Assembly: GCA_012841565.1 (NCBI GenBank)
Contig: DUUM01000119.1
Span: forward strand, 1-64,000
Length of the DNA stretch: 64,000 bases
From: Candidatus Epulonipiscium sp.
GTDB lineage: Bacteria > Bacillota_A > Clostridia > Lachnospirales > Cellulosilyticaceae
Direction of reading: 5' to 3'
Part shown: positions 18,309-28,457 of the stretch, in pieces
How positions within the stretch are numbered: position 1 is the stretch's first letter
How the letters are laid out: the number at the start of each line of letters is the position of its first letter
Position numbers and translations under genes: made by a program
The notes under the pieces: model-generated
Told to the model about the DNA's origin: nothing
Seen by the model: only the letters and a program-made list of their open reading frames with translations
The model's database searches: none

Positions 18309-19322
18309 ATGGGGATTAATAATAAAAACAGACAAAATAGGCGTCCACCAATTATATTTATTGGTACTTTCGTGAGTGCACTTATTACACTAGGCATTGT
18401 TATTGTAGGCATAATATATTGCAAAGTTAAGATGAATGCCATCGGATTGGAAAATATAGAGCAATATACACAGTATAATAAGCACTATGCTTTTATTATG
18501 GAAGATGGGGATAATCCCTTTTGGGATAATGTCTACAAAGGAGCCAAAGAAAAAGGAGAACAACTCAATACATATGTTGAAAGATTTGGGTGGGAGCTAC
18601 CTATTAAATATACAGCCAAAGAACTTTTAAAGATTGCTATTGCAGCAAATGTGGATGGCATTATTATGCAAGGGGATAGTGACATAGAAACTCAGCTCTT
18701 GATTAACGAAGCAAAAGACTTAGGTATTCCAGTTGCTACTGTTCTAGAAGATTCTCCGAAAAGTGATCGGATATGCTTTGTAGGAGTCAATAACTACCAA
18801 TTAGGCAAGGAATATGGTAATCAAGTACTAGAGATTGCAGATGATCAGACCCAAAAGGTCATGGTGCTATTAGATGCCAATACCAATGATGCAAGTCCTA
18901 ATCTTATACTTTCAGGTATTAATGATACATTGGTAGACTCTAAGATGGCAGTATCTGTTAGAACCATTGATAGAAAAAGTGCTTTTAGTTCTGAAGAGGT
19001 CATTCATGATATTATGTTAGATTCAGAAAATGTTCCAGATATCTTTATTTGCTTAGATCTGATTGATACGATTTGTGTTTATCAAACAATTGTGGACTAC
19101 AATAAAGTTGGCAAGGTTAAGATGATTGGATATTATAATTCACAAAACATTACCCAAGCGATTAAGAAAGAAATTATTCATTCAACTATTGTTATTGATA
19201 CACAAGGGATGGGGGCATATGCTGTAGAGGCATTATATGAGTATGATAATATAAAACGCGTAAGCGAATATATTCCAGTTGATATGAAACTGATATCTCG
19301 CAAAGATATTGGTGAGGAGTAG
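18309..19322 (+). CDS. Membrane-anchored periplasmic-binding-protein-like sugar sensor (XylFII-like)
   Basis: This is a 337-residue protein with one N-terminal membrane helix (about residues 15-40) and a LacI/ribose-binding-type sugar-binding fold outside the membrane (YAFIMEDGDNPFWDNVYKGA from about 60, then VDGIIMQGDSD). It has no lipobox. It lies 21 bases before a LytS-like kinase gene and an AraC-type regulator. In the known clostridial XylFII-LytS type of system, such an anchored binding protein signals ligand to the kinase. It is inferred to be the sensory input component here. The ligand is unknown, probably a sugar. Confidence 0.8.
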   Translation: MGINNKNRQNRRPPIIFIGTFVSALITLGIVIVGIIYCKVKMNAIGLENIEQYTQYNKHYAFIMEDGDNPFWDNVYKGAKEKGEQLNTYVERFGWELPIKYTAKELLKIAIAANVDGIIMQGDSDIETQLLINEAKDLGIPVATVLEDSPKSDRICFVGVNNYQLGKEYGNQVLEIADDQTQKVMVLLDANTNDASPNLILSGINDTLVDSKMAVSVRTIDRKSAFSSEEVIHDIMLDSENVPDIFICLDLIDTICVYQTIVDYNKVGKVKMIGYYNSQNITQAIKKEIIHSTIVIDTQGMGAYAVEALYEYDNIKRVSEYIPVDMKLISRKDIGEE

Positions 19323-19343
19323 GATGAGAAGGAGGTTATAAGG

Positions 19344-20858
19344 ATGAGTATAAAAGAAAAAATAGCCTATCGGCACAAGAATCTTTCAATAGGGACAAGA
19401 CTCATTATTGTTTTTATCGCTACCCTAGCAATTGTGCTGACTGTGAATATATATATGTATATGAATATTAATAGAACTGTTAGCATGATTGATAATGTAT
19501 ATGTAAGTAATGTCAGTTTAAATGAATTAAGCATTGAGTTAGACAATATTCAAAAGAGTATGTATGAATACCTTAATACAAAAAGTTCAGATGCCCTTAA
19601 AAACTATTATGCTAGTTCAAGTAACTACCAGCGCCTCATTAGCGAATTAAATGAGATACCCTCAGATAACCATATTATGCTGATGGAAAAAAATATTAGG
19701 CAAATGTCGTTAAAATACTTAGAGACAACCAATAAAACCATCCAGTCTAAAAGAGGGCGTAATATTGAAAGATACAAAATGGGTTATGAAAAAGCCAGTG
19801 AAATCCATACGTATATTAATAATAATGTTTATAGCTTAAATAATGAACTGTTTAAGAATAACTTTAATAATTATGAGCTACTTTTGGTATCGTTGAAATA
19901 TGTAGAAATGGTTAGTACCATTATACTATTTGTTATTTCAGTATTAAGCATGGTAATCATTATTATTGTAACGAAGAGTATTACAAAGCCTCTCGGTAAA
20001 TTAGCACTAGCGGCTAATGAAGTAGCATCTGGTAATTTTAATATTATATTAATAGAAGCCAATTACAATGATGAGATAGGTGTTGTTGCCAAAGCTTTTA
20101 ATAAAATGATTATTAGTATCAGGACATATGTTATTCAAGTAAAAGAAAGTATGGAATTTGAAAACAAAGCAAAAGAAACAGAACTATTAATGAAAAATCA
20201 TCTTAAGGATGTGCAACTAAAATATTTACAGGCACAAATTAATCCTCATTTTTTATTTAATACTTTAAATGCAGGTGCTCAATTAGCCATGCTGGAAGAA
20301 GCGGAGAAGACGAGTGTTTTTATTGAGAAAACAGCAGATTTTTTTCGTTATAATATTAAAAAAATGAGTGAAGATTCCAGTCTAGAAGAAGAAATTGAAC
20401 TTGTAGATGCCTACATATATATAATGAATGTTCGCTTTTCAAATGAAATTAACTTTATAAAAGAAATTGATGAGAGCCTCCTTCAACTAAGGGTACCTAG
20501 TATGATCTTGCAACCGATTGTTGAAAATGCTGTTAATTATGGTATTAGAGGGATTGAAAGAGATGCTACCATCCAACTTTTGGTGTATCAAGATGAAGAC
20601 GAAATATTAATTAGCATTAAAGATAATGGATGTGGGATGCCACAAAGTGAAATAGATAAGGTGAAGAGCAAAGAAATAAGAGAAGAAGTTATAAGTAAAG
20701 AAGCTATTATTAAGGACTCTAATGGAATTGGTCTTAGAAATGTAATTAGTAGATTGAATATTTATTATGGGAAACAAGATAGTGTTGACATTGTAAGTGC
20801 GGGAACAGATCAAGGGACAGAAGTTATTCTCCATATCCCAACTAACGAGAGCATATAA
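19344..20858 (+). CDS. LytS/YesM-type sensor histidine kinase
   Basis: This is a 504-residue membrane kinase. TM1 is at about residues 19-41, followed by an extracytoplasmic helical region to about 185, TM2 at about 190-210, and a HAMP linker (SITKPLGKLALAANEVASGN). The His_kinase domain begins at QLKYLQAQINPHFLFNTLNA with the conserved histidine at NPHFLFN. The ATPase part follows with VENAVNYGI (N box) and DNGCGMP (G box). Together with the binding-protein-like gene before it and the AraC regulator after it, it forms a sugar-responsive signalling unit. Confidence 0.88.
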   Translation: MSIKEKIAYRHKNLSIGTRLIIVFIATLAIVLTVNIYMYMNINRTVSMIDNVYVSNVSLNELSIELDNIQKSMYEYLNTKSSDALKNYYASSSNYQRLISELNEIPSDNHIMLMEKNIRQMSLKYLETTNKTIQSKRGRNIERYKMGYEKASEIHTYINNNVYSLNNELFKNNFNNYELLLVSLKYVEMVSTIILFVISVLSMVIIIIVTKSITKPLGKLALAANEVASGNFNIILIEANYNDEIGVVAKAFNKMIISIRTYVIQVKESMEFENKAKETELLMKNHLKDVQLKYLQAQINPHFLFNTLNAGAQLAMLEEAEKTSVFIEKTADFFRYNIKKMSEDSSLEEEIELVDAYIYIMNVRFSNEINFIKEIDESLLQLRVPSMILQPIVENAVNYGIRGIERDATIQLLVYQDEDEILISIKDNGCGMPQSEIDKVKSKEIREEVISKEAIIKDSNGIGLRNVISRLNIYYGKQDSVDIVSAGTDQGTEVILHIPTNESI

Positions 20859-20886
20859 AAAGAGTATATAATATAGGAGGCTAAAA

Positions 20887-22482
20887 GTGTATAAAATAAT
20901 GATAGCAGATGATGAAGGAATTGTTATTGAATCTTTAACGCATATTATTAAACAAGAATATGGCGACTCTTGTATCATAAGAAGTGCAAAAACAGGTAGG
21001 AGTGTCATTGAGCTTGCAGAAGAATTTAGACCTCATATTGCATTTATGGATATTAAAATGCCAGGCATTAATGGAATAGATGCAATGAAAGAAATTCGAA
21101 AGATTAATCAGTCCGTTTTATTTATCGTTATGTCAGCCTATGATAAATTTACCTATGCCAAAGAAGCTATTGCCTTAGGAGTACTAGATTATTTAACAAA
21201 ACCTACCAATAAAAGTAAGATTATAGAGACGTTAGAAAAAGCAATGGCAGTGATTGATGATAAACGGGAAAAAAGAAATCATGATTTGCTCACTAAAGAA
21301 AAGTTAATGACTGTCGTTCCAGTGATTGAAAGTGGCATGATTTATACAATCCTATTTCAAGAAGATTACCTGGAGGAGGCCCGAAACTTTAAGCGGTTGT
21401 TGGGAATCCAAGAGGATCATGGCTTTATACTGGTGATTCAGTATGGAGATATGGATGCAGAAGGGGATATGACGAACTCAGTGGGAGTTAGCGTAAAAGC
21501 CCATTCTTTTTACCCTAAATTAAGTGAGATTGTAAAAGAATTTTTTGATGCGGTCGTAGGGCCTATTATGATTAACCAAATGATTGCATTTATACCCTGT
21601 AATCAAGATGCTAATATCTACGATGAACGTATTAAAATTATTGAAAAGGCTAGAAACTTAAGGCGAAAGCTGAAAAAGCAAATAGATTTAGACTTTAGAA
21701 TTGGGCTTGGTTCTGTAAAGCCACTGGAGGAATTAACCGCCTCGTATAAAGAAGCAATCGTAGCAATGCGGCAAAAAAGTGGTATGGTGGCACATATAAA
21801 AGATATTCCTGCCTTTTTAAAATGTGAACAAGCCCAGCCCATGGAAATAGAAAAGGCCCTTATACATTATATTAAAAAGGGAGATTTTGCAAGAGTCATG
21901 AATGAAGCAAATACCTATTTTGATTGGTTGGTCGAGAGTGACCAAGGAGAGGCCATAGATATTCAAACTAAGGTGTTTGAAATGATTGTACATATAGAAA
22001 ATGAGACCCAGTGTATGGGGATACAACCCTATTCCTTTAGATATCGTGGCGAATATTTAAAAATTATTATGGGATATAAAGAAAATGAGAAACTAAAAGC
22101 ATGGTTTTTAGAAAAAGCTTCTGAGATTTGTCGTACTATGATTATTAGCAAAGAAGAGCAATCAAATAGTATCATCATAAAAGCAAAGAGATATATAGAT
22201 AAGTATTATTACAAAGGAATTTCATTAGATGATGTATCAAGAGAAGTGGATATTAGCCCCTATTATTTTAGCAAATTATTTAAAGAAGAAACGGGAGAGA
22301 ATTTTATTTATTATTTAACAACTATACGTATTGAAAAAGCTAAACAATTGCTGAATAATAAAGCATTAAGTGTAAAAGAAATCGGGATTGAAGTCGGTTA
22401 TAGTGATCCTAATTATTTTAGCCGAATTTTTAAAAAAAGTGTAGGACAAACACCAACAGAGTACAAAGAGAGGATAGGTTGA
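20887..22482 (+). CDS. AraC-family response regulator (YesN-like)
   Basis: This is a 531-residue response regulator. The receiver spans residues 1-120 (acidic DDE near the start, phosphoacceptor in AFMDIKMPG, lysine in LTKPTNK). A middle region of unknown fold follows. At the C-terminus are two helix-turn-helix units of AraC type (ISLDDVSREVDISPYYFSKL and GIEVGYSDPNYFSRIFKKSV). The GTG start follows AGGAGG at 20876-20881. It probably activates the ABC sugar-transport genes downstream, whose promoter has a poor -35 box. Confidence 0.88.
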   Translation: MYKIMIADDEGIVIESLTHIIKQEYGDSCIIRSAKTGRSVIELAEEFRPHIAFMDIKMPGINGIDAMKEIRKINQSVLFIVMSAYDKFTYAKEAIALGVLDYLTKPTNKSKIIETLEKAMAVIDDKREKRNHDLLTKEKLMTVVPVIESGMIYTILFQEDYLEEARNFKRLLGIQEDHGFILVIQYGDMDAEGDMTNSVGVSVKAHSFYPKLSEIVKEFFDAVVGPIMINQMIAFIPCNQDANIYDERIKIIEKARNLRRKLKKQIDLDFRIGLGSVKPLEELTASYKEAIVAMRQKSGMVAHIKDIPAFLKCEQAQPMEIEKALIHYIKKGDFARVMNEANTYFDWLVESDQGEAIDIQTKVFEMIVHIENETQCMGIQPYSFRYRGEYLKIIMGYKENEKLKAWFLEKASEICRTMIISKEEQSNSIIIKAKRYIDKYYYKGISLDDVSREVDISPYYFSKLFKEETGENFIYYLTTIRIEKAKQLLNNKALSVKEIGIEVGYSDPNYFSRIFKKSVGQTPTEYKERIG

Positions 22483-22483
22483 G

Positions 22484-23533
22484 ATGAAAAACATCGTACG
22501 AACTTTCATAATGACAGGGATAGGTGTTGTATTGTTAGTCGGATGTAGTAGGGGAGGTGCCAAGAATCCAACAGTGAACCAGGTAGAAAATGATAGGATT
22601 CAAATTGGATTATCCTTTGATTCATTTGTCATAGAACGTTGGCAACGTGATCGTGATATTTTTGTATCAACAGCAAAAGAACTAGGAGCAGATGTAAACG
22701 TTCAAATTGCCAGTGGGGATGTAAACAAACAAATTAGTCAAATAGAATATTTTATAGACAAGAATATGGATGTTATTGTTATTATTCCCACAGATGCAAA
22801 TTTGCTTAAAGAGTCTGTACTGAAGGCGAAACAAAAAGGTATTAAAGTGATAGCCTACGATCGGTTGATTCAAAACTCCGATGTCGATTTATATATTTCT
22901 TTTGATAATGAAAAGGTTGGAACTTTAATGGCACAAGCAATTGTTGAGAATATTCCAAGACAAGGGGAAATTGCTTTTATTTTAGGATCGGAAGTAGACC
23001 ATAATGTTATGCAGGTTAAAAAAGGATTAGAAGATGTTATTAATAATACGGATATTAAAGTTGTATCCATTGATTATGCACAAGGATGGATTGCAGAAGA
23101 AGCTTTTTCAGCAGTTAATCAGGTATTAAAGACGAAACCTTATATTAATGGTCTAGTTTGCGGGAATGATGACTTAGCCAGTCAGGCTATTAAAGCTCTT
23201 TCGGAGCATCGACTAGCCGGTAGCGTATATGTCGTAGGGCAAGATGCAGATTTAAATGCATGTCAAAGAATTGTAGAAGGTACACAAACTATGACGGTTT
23301 ATAAATCAATCGAGCAACTAGCGAAAAAAGCAGCGGAGTACGCAGTTACATTAGGGAAAAATGAAGAGATATTAGGGAGAAATAAAATTTTTGATGGATC
23401 TTATTATGTGCCATATGAAAAGTTAGAACCAGTGGCAGTTACAAAAGAAAACATGGATGAGATTATTATTGATGGGGGATTTCATCTAAGAGAAGAAGTG
23501 TACCTGAATGTGCTTGACCCAGTAGAGGAGTAG
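22484..23533 (+). CDS. XylF-like sugar-binding lipoprotein
   Basis: This is a 349-residue sugar-binding protein with a lipoprotein signal peptide ending VGCS. The mature part has the xylose-binding-protein pattern (IGLSFDSFVIERWQRDRDIF, VIVIIPTDANLL, KVIAYDRLI). It starts one base after the response-regulator stop, so it belongs to the regulatory operon rather than the transporter operon. It may feed ligand to the membrane sensor or serve the downstream transporter as a second binding protein. The E-rich tail after YVPYEKLEP is longer than usual. Confidence 0.82.
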   Translation: MKNIVRTFIMTGIGVVLLVGCSRGGAKNPTVNQVENDRIQIGLSFDSFVIERWQRDRDIFVSTAKELGADVNVQIASGDVNKQISQIEYFIDKNMDVIVIIPTDANLLKESVLKAKQKGIKVIAYDRLIQNSDVDLYISFDNEKVGTLMAQAIVENIPRQGEIAFILGSEVDHNVMQVKKGLEDVINNTDIKVVSIDYAQGWIAEEAFSAVNQVLKTKPYINGLVCGNDDLASQAIKALSEHRLAGSVYVVGQDADLNACQRIVEGTQTMTVYKSIEQLAKKAAEYAVTLGKNEEILGRNKIFDGSYYVPYEKLEPVAVTKENMDEIIIDGGFHLREEVYLNVLDPVEE

Positions 23534-23670
23534 CATTATTTGGATAACAAAAATATCCTATATTATAATAAATATTTGAGATTAAGTGAAAATATACAGT
23601 TATTAGCAATCTAGTCCTAATCTTCCTATGCTATAGTACTAGTATAAACAAATTAAAGGAGGAGAAATGT

Positions 23671-24810
23671 ATGAAAATTAGTCTTAAAAAATCACTATCA
23701 TTGTTAGTTGTTGGGGTTATGTCATTGTCCTTAGTTGCTTGTGGAGGTTCTAAACCAGCTCAGGAAACAGTGGAAGAGGAGCCTAAACAAGAAACGGTTC
23801 AAGAAGAAAAAGCACCAGAAGTAGCTGTTAAAAAAATTGGTGTTGCAATGCCTACAAAAGATTTACAACGTTGGAATCAAGACGGTGCAAATATGAAAGC
23901 TGAGTTAGAAGCAGCTGGTTATGAAGTTGACTTACAATATGCAAACAATGAAATTGCAACTCAAGTATCTCAAATTGAAAATATGATTACTGGAAAATGT
24001 GATGCTTTGGTAATCGCATCTATTGATGGTAGTTCGCTAGGAACTGTTTTAGCTAAAGCAAAAGAAGAAAACATTCCTGTTATTGCCTATGATCGTTTAA
24101 TTATGGAAACAGACGCAGTTAGTTATTATGCAACATTTGATAACTATATGGTTGGTACAATTCAAGGAGAATTCCTTAGAGATGCTCTTGATTTAAATAA
24201 TGCAGCTGGACCATTTAATATTGAGTTATTTACTGGTTCTTCAGATGATAACAATGCAAGATTCTTCTTTGGTGGTGCAATTGATGTTCTTCAACCATTT
24301 ATTGATAGTGGAAAACTTGTCGTTCTTTCAGGTCAAACTAAATTTGAAGAAGTGGCAACTCCTAACTGGTCAACAGAAGAATCACAAAAGCGTATGGAAA
24401 ATATTATTGCTGCAAACTATGCAGGTGGAGAAAAATTAGATGCTGTTCTTTCTTCTAATGACTCTGTTGCAAATGGTATTACAAATGCTTTACTCAGTGG
24501 TGGTTATACAGCTGAAAACTTCCCAATCCTAACAGGCCAAGATTGTGATATTACATCTGTAAAGAATATTGTTGCAGGAACACAATCTATGTCAATCTTT
24601 AAAGATACACGTACACTTGCTACACAAGTAGTTTACATGGTAGATTCAATTATGCAAGGTTCTGAGGTAACGGTTAATGATACAGGAACTTATGATAACG
24701 GAACAGGTACTATCCCAACCCTACTGTGTGAACCAGTATTTGCAGATAAAACAAATTATCAAGAGTTATTAATCGCCACAGGTTACTACACAGAAGATCA
24801 ATTAAAGTAA
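23671..24810 (+). CDS. ChvE-type multiple-sugar-binding lipoprotein
   Basis: This is a 379-residue lipoprotein: the signal ends in LVACGGS, and a charged E/Q-rich linker (about residues 27-50) follows. The fold matches the ChvE/xylose-binding family (GVAMPTKDLQRWNQDGANMK, LVIASIDGSSLG, PVIAYDRLI). It is the first gene of the transporter operon, with AGGAGG at 23659-23664. A -10-like TATAGT at 23632-23637 has no good -35 partner, which fits activation by the response regulator upstream. Relatives bind xylose, glucose, galactose or arabinose. Confidence 0.88.
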   Translation: MKISLKKSLSLLVVGVMSLSLVACGGSKPAQETVEEEPKQETVQEEKAPEVAVKKIGVAMPTKDLQRWNQDGANMKAELEAAGYEVDLQYANNEIATQVSQIENMITGKCDALVIASIDGSSLGTVLAKAKEENIPVIAYDRLIMETDAVSYYATFDNYMVGTIQGEFLRDALDLNNAAGPFNIELFTGSSDDNNARFFFGGAIDVLQPFIDSGKLVVLSGQTKFEEVATPNWSTEESQKRMENIIAANYAGGEKLDAVLSSNDSVANGITNALLSGGYTAENFPILTGQDCDITSVKNIVAGTQSMSIFKDTRTLATQVVYMVDSIMQGSEVTVNDTGTYDNGTGTIPTLLCEPVFADKTNYQELLIATGYYTEDQLK

Positions 24811-24853
24811 ATTAAGAAACTAAAATAAGAAACTAAATAAATAAGTACAAAAT

Positions 24854-24875
24854 GGGGGCAGTTTATAACGCCCCC
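24854..24875 (+). terminator. Intercistronic stem-loop after sugar-binding protein gene
   Basis: GGGGGC and GCCCCC flank a loop with an inner GTT/AAC pairing. Only two T's follow. It probably protects the binding-protein mRNA or reduces read-through into the ATPase gene rather than ending transcription completely. Confidence 0.6.
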
Positions 24876-24896
24876 TTCATGTTAGGAGGGATTTGC

Positions 24897-26435
24897 TTGG
24901 GTAGTATTATATTAGAAATGAAAAATATAACCAAACTGTTTCCCGGAGTTCGTGCATTAGATAATGTGAATCTTCAAGTTGAAAAGGGAGAAATACATGC
25001 CTTAGTTGGGGAAAACGGTGCGGGAAAGTCAACTTTAATGAATGTTTTAAGTGGTGTTTATAGATACGGTAGTTATGATGGAAACATTATCTACAAAGGT
25101 GAAGAATGTAAGTTTAAAGAAATTAGAGATAGTGAATTAAAAGGGATTGCTATTATTCACCAAGAACTTGCACTAGTACCTTATATGACAATTGGTGAAA
25201 ATATGTTTTTAGGTAATGAAATAGGGAGAAAATCATCTGTTAATTGGGATAAGACTTATAAAAAGGCGGATGAATTATTAAAAATAGTTGGTTTAGATGA
25301 GTCCTCAAGAACCTTGATTAAAGACATTGGTGTTGGAAAGCAGCAGATGGTTGAGATTGCAAAAGCTTTAGCTAAAGATGTAGAATTATTAATTTTAGAT
25401 GAGCCGACAGCGTCTTTAAATGAGACAGATTCTAAAAAATTATTAAATTTATTGTTAAAGTTCAAAGAAGAAGGATTAACATCTATTATTATTTCTCATA
25501 AGTTAAATGAAATAGAATATATTGCTGATAAGATTACGATTATCCGTGATGGTGCAACCATTGAAACGTTAGACAAAAAAGTAGATGAAATTAGTGAAGA
25601 TAGAATTATTAAAGGAATGGTTGGACGTGAATTAGTTGATCGGTATCCAAAACGTAAAGATGTAGAGATTGGTAATATAAATTTAGAGGTAAAAGATTGG
25701 ACGGTCTATCATCCGCTTTTTACAGAAAGAAAAGTAGTAGATAATGTGTCTATTAATGTCCGCAGAGGTGAAGTTGTAGGGATTTCTGGCCTAATGGGAG
25801 CAGGAAGAACTGAACTTGGGATGAGTGTATTTGGTAAAAGCTATGGTTCTAAAATAAGCGGGAAACTTATTATAAACGATAAAGAGGTCGTCTTAAATAA
25901 TGCCCAGCAAGCAATCGATAATAAACTAGCCTATGTTACAGAAGATCGAAAAGGAAACGGATTAATATTATCTAATCCCATTCGTGTTAACACTACAATG
26001 GCTAAGATTGAAAAAGTAAGTCATAATCAGATTATTAATATTGACCAAGAAATTATCGTAGCAAATGAGTATAAGCAAAAGTTAAATACAAGATGTACAT
26101 CTGTAGAACAACCAGCAGGCAACCTAAGTGGTGGTAATCAGCAAAAAGTTTTACTGAGCAAGTGGATGTTTGCAGATCCAGACATTATGATTCTGGATGA
26201 ACCGACTAGGGGTATTGATGTAGGCGCAAAATATGAGATATATAGTATTATTAATCAATTGGTAGCTGAAGGAAAATCAGTTATTATGATTTCTTCAGAA
26301 CTTCCAGAGATAATAGGAATGTGTGACCGGGTTTATGTTATGAATGAAGGGAAAATTGTTGGGGAACTCACTCAGGCAGAAGCGACCCAAGAAAAAATTA
26401 TGGCACATATCCTAAAATCAAGTAAAGGAGCGTAA
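24897..26435 (+). CDS. Sugar ABC transporter ATP-binding protein (MmsA/GguA-type, two ABC domains)
   Basis: This is a 512-residue duplicated ABC ATPase of the MglA/XylG/GguA group. The first half has GENGAGKSTLMNVLSGVY and Walker B LLILDEPTAS. The second half has the degenerate Walker A GLMGAGRTELGMSV and the signature NLSGGNQQKVLLSKW. The start is TTG 24897, six bases after AGGAGGG; an ATG at 24852 would place the upstream hairpin inside the gene. It powers uptake of the sugar delivered by the ChvE-like lipoprotein. Confidence 0.88.
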   Translation: MGSIILEMKNITKLFPGVRALDNVNLQVEKGEIHALVGENGAGKSTLMNVLSGVYRYGSYDGNIIYKGEECKFKEIRDSELKGIAIIHQELALVPYMTIGENMFLGNEIGRKSSVNWDKTYKKADELLKIVGLDESSRTLIKDIGVGKQQMVEIAKALAKDVELLILDEPTASLNETDSKKLLNLLLKFKEEGLTSIIISHKLNEIEYIADKITIIRDGATIETLDKKVDEISEDRIIKGMVGRELVDRYPKRKDVEIGNINLEVKDWTVYHPLFTERKVVDNVSINVRRGEVVGISGLMGAGRTELGMSVFGKSYGSKISGKLIINDKEVVLNNAQQAIDNKLAYVTEDRKGNGLILSNPIRVNTTMAKIEKVSHNQIINIDQEIIVANEYKQKLNTRCTSVEQPAGNLSGGNQQKVLLSKWMFADPDIMILDEPTRGIDVGAKYEIYSIINQLVAEGKSVIMISSELPEIIGMCDRVYVMNEGKIVGELTQAEATQEKIMAHILKSSKGA

Positions 26436-26437
26436 GT

Positions 26438-27601
26438 ATGGATATAAATAGAGTAAAAGATGGATTAAAGAAAAACACAATGTTACTTGCATTAATTGTA
26501 ATTACAATATTTTTTGCATGGAAGACAAATGGAACCTTATTAGCACCACAGAATATTACCAACTTAATTTCACAAAATGGATATGTTGTTATATTAGCAG
26601 TGGGTATGCTGCTATGTATTTTAACAGGTGGGAATATTGATCTTTCAGTTGGGTCGATTGTTGCACTTGTTGGGGCTTTAGCAGGTAAATTGATTGTTAC
26701 ATATAAGATGAATATCTATGTTGCTATTTTAATTTGTCTTTTAGCAGGGATTTTATTGGGTGTGTGGCAAGGGTACTGGATTGCCTATACACGTATACCC
26801 GCATTTATTGTTACACTAGCTGGAATGCTTTTATTCCGTGGGATTGCACTTATGATTTTAGATGGATTAACTATTTCACCTTTCCCAGAAGATTTTTTAA
26901 ACTTATTTAATAGTTTTATACCAGATGTTTTTGGGGGCACTATTAATATCCTTGCCATTGTAGTGGGAGTTGCCATATGCGCTATCTATATTGCAATGAC
27001 CTTTATGACCAGATCAAAAAGGGCCCGCAGTGGCTATGAGATGGATAGTACAAGTCAAATGGTTGGAAAGATACTCACGGTTTCAATTTTAATAATGGTG
27101 TTATCTTACTCCTTAGCAAAATATAAGGGGATTCCTTCAATTTTAATACTCCTAACTGTTATTGTGCTAGGCTATACGTACTTCGCATCTAAGACCGTTC
27201 CAGGACGTCATTTTTACGCAGTTGGTGGGAATGAAAAGGCGGCAAAATTAAGTGGTATTAATACAGATAGGATTCTAATGATTGCTTATATTAATATGGC
27301 TTTTTTAAGTTCTATTGTAGCTCTAATCTGTGTAGCGCGCTTTAACTCTGCAGCGCCAACAGCAGGGCAGAACTACGAGCTAGATGCAATCGGAGCTTGC
27401 TATGTAGGTGGTGCATCAGCATATGGTGGTATTGGTACGGTTGCTGGTGTTGTCGTTGGTGCTATCTTTATGGGTGTTCTGAATAACGGAATGTCTATTA
27501 TGGGGATTGATGCTAATATTCAAAAAGCAATTAAAGGGTTAGTCCTTTTAGCAGCAGTAGCATTTGATGTTATTTCTAAAAAAAGAGGACAAACAGCATA
27601 A
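26438..27601 (+). CDS. Sugar ABC transporter permease (MmsB/GguB-type)
   Basis: This is a 387-residue permease with about ten membrane helices. Family motifs are LCILTGGNIDLSVGSIVALV (about residues 60-79), IPAFIVTLAGMLLFRGIAL, and the C-terminal YVGGASAYGGIGTVAGVVVG. The sequence is of the GguB/XylH type rather than RbsC. It begins two bases after the ATPase stop codon and closes the operon, with a long perfect hairpin behind it. Confidence 0.9.
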   Translation: MDINRVKDGLKKNTMLLALIVITIFFAWKTNGTLLAPQNITNLISQNGYVVILAVGMLLCILTGGNIDLSVGSIVALVGALAGKLIVTYKMNIYVAILICLLAGILLGVWQGYWIAYTRIPAFIVTLAGMLLFRGIALMILDGLTISPFPEDFLNLFNSFIPDVFGGTINILAIVVGVAICAIYIAMTFMTRSKRARSGYEMDSTSQMVGKILTVSILIMVLSYSLAKYKGIPSILILLTVIVLGYTYFASKTVPGRHFYAVGGNEKAAKLSGINTDRILMIAYINMAFLSSIVALICVARFNSAAPTAGQNYELDAIGACYVGGASAYGGIGTVAGVVVGAIFMGVLNNGMSIMGIDANIQKAIKGLVLLAAVAFDVISKKRGQTA

Positions 27602-27611
27602 AAAATAACGG

Positions 27612-27653
27612 GCATAGAAAAGTAGCAATCATTTGATTGCTACTTTTCTATGC
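27612..27653 (+). terminator. Terminator of the sugar transporter operon
   Basis: A perfect 19-bp stem (GCATAGAAAAGTAGCAATC and complement) surrounds an ATTT loop. It lacks a clean T-run downstream but contains TTTTC in the stem. Confidence 0.75.
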
Positions 27654-27706
27654 GTAAAATAAAGATATTTATGGTATAATTAATTTATTAAAGAGGGGGA
27701 ATTAAC

Positions 27707-28429
27707 ATGTTAAGAACAATCGCATGGTATACAAACTTTGGTACTAGCTTAATAGGAACACTTCCAAAATTATATAAAGTAAAATCATTGACAAAACAGG
27801 GTAGAGAAGATGAAAAACAAGCATATGTACATAAAGTAGCATCGAAATGGGCAAAGTCTCAGCTGAAGATGAGTGGCGCTAAAGTAACAGTTTACGGAGA
27901 AGAAAATATTCCAAAAGATATTCCAGTGGTATTTATGAGTAACCATCAAGGTAATTTTGATATTCCTTTGCTGATGGTTCATATCAATAGATTTAAAGGG
28001 TTTGTCGCTAAAACTGAATTAAAGAAAGTACCGCTTTTACGAGATTGGATGGAACAAATAAATTGCGTATTCATGGATCGAAATGATTTAAGGCAATCCG
28101 TTAAAACAATTATAGAAGCTATAAAAATCATACAAGCAGGACATTCCTTAGTCATATTCCCGGAAGGGACAAGAAGCAAAGGGGGGCCAATGGGTGAATT
28201 TAAGGCAGGAAGTTTTAAACTTGCCACAAAGCCGAAAGTACCAATTGTACCTATAACAATTAATGGCTCTTATAAGCTTCTAGAGAAAAATGGCAACAAA
28301 GTAAAAGCAGCAGAGGTAGAGATCTATATTCACCCTATGATAGAAACAGCTAATCTTACAAAAGAAGAAATAGATGAGTTACCAAATAGAGTCAAAACAA
28401 TTATTGCAAGCAAGGTAGATGAAGATTAG
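27707..28429 (+). CDS. plsC: 1-acyl-sn-glycerol-3-phosphate acyltransferase
   Basis: This 240-residue membrane-associated acyltransferase adds the second acyl chain in phospholipid synthesis. The catalytic NHQGNFD (HX4D box) is at about residues 78-84, and the substrate-binding FPEGTRSKGG is at about 151-160. The ATG follows GAGGGGG. It stands alone after the sugar transporter terminator and has no partner genes nearby. Confidence 0.9.
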   Translation: MLRTIAWYTNFGTSLIGTLPKLYKVKSLTKQGREDEKQAYVHKVASKWAKSQLKMSGAKVTVYGEENIPKDIPVVFMSNHQGNFDIPLLMVHINRFKGFVAKTELKKVPLLRDWMEQINCVFMDRNDLRQSVKTIIEAIKIIQAGHSLVIFPEGTRSKGGPMGEFKAGSFKLATKPKVPIVPITINGSYKLLEKNGNKVKAAEVEIYIHPMIETANLTKEEIDELPNRVKTIIASKVDED

Positions 28430-28457
28430 CAATATGGAGTAATGGCAAAAAGGTGAG

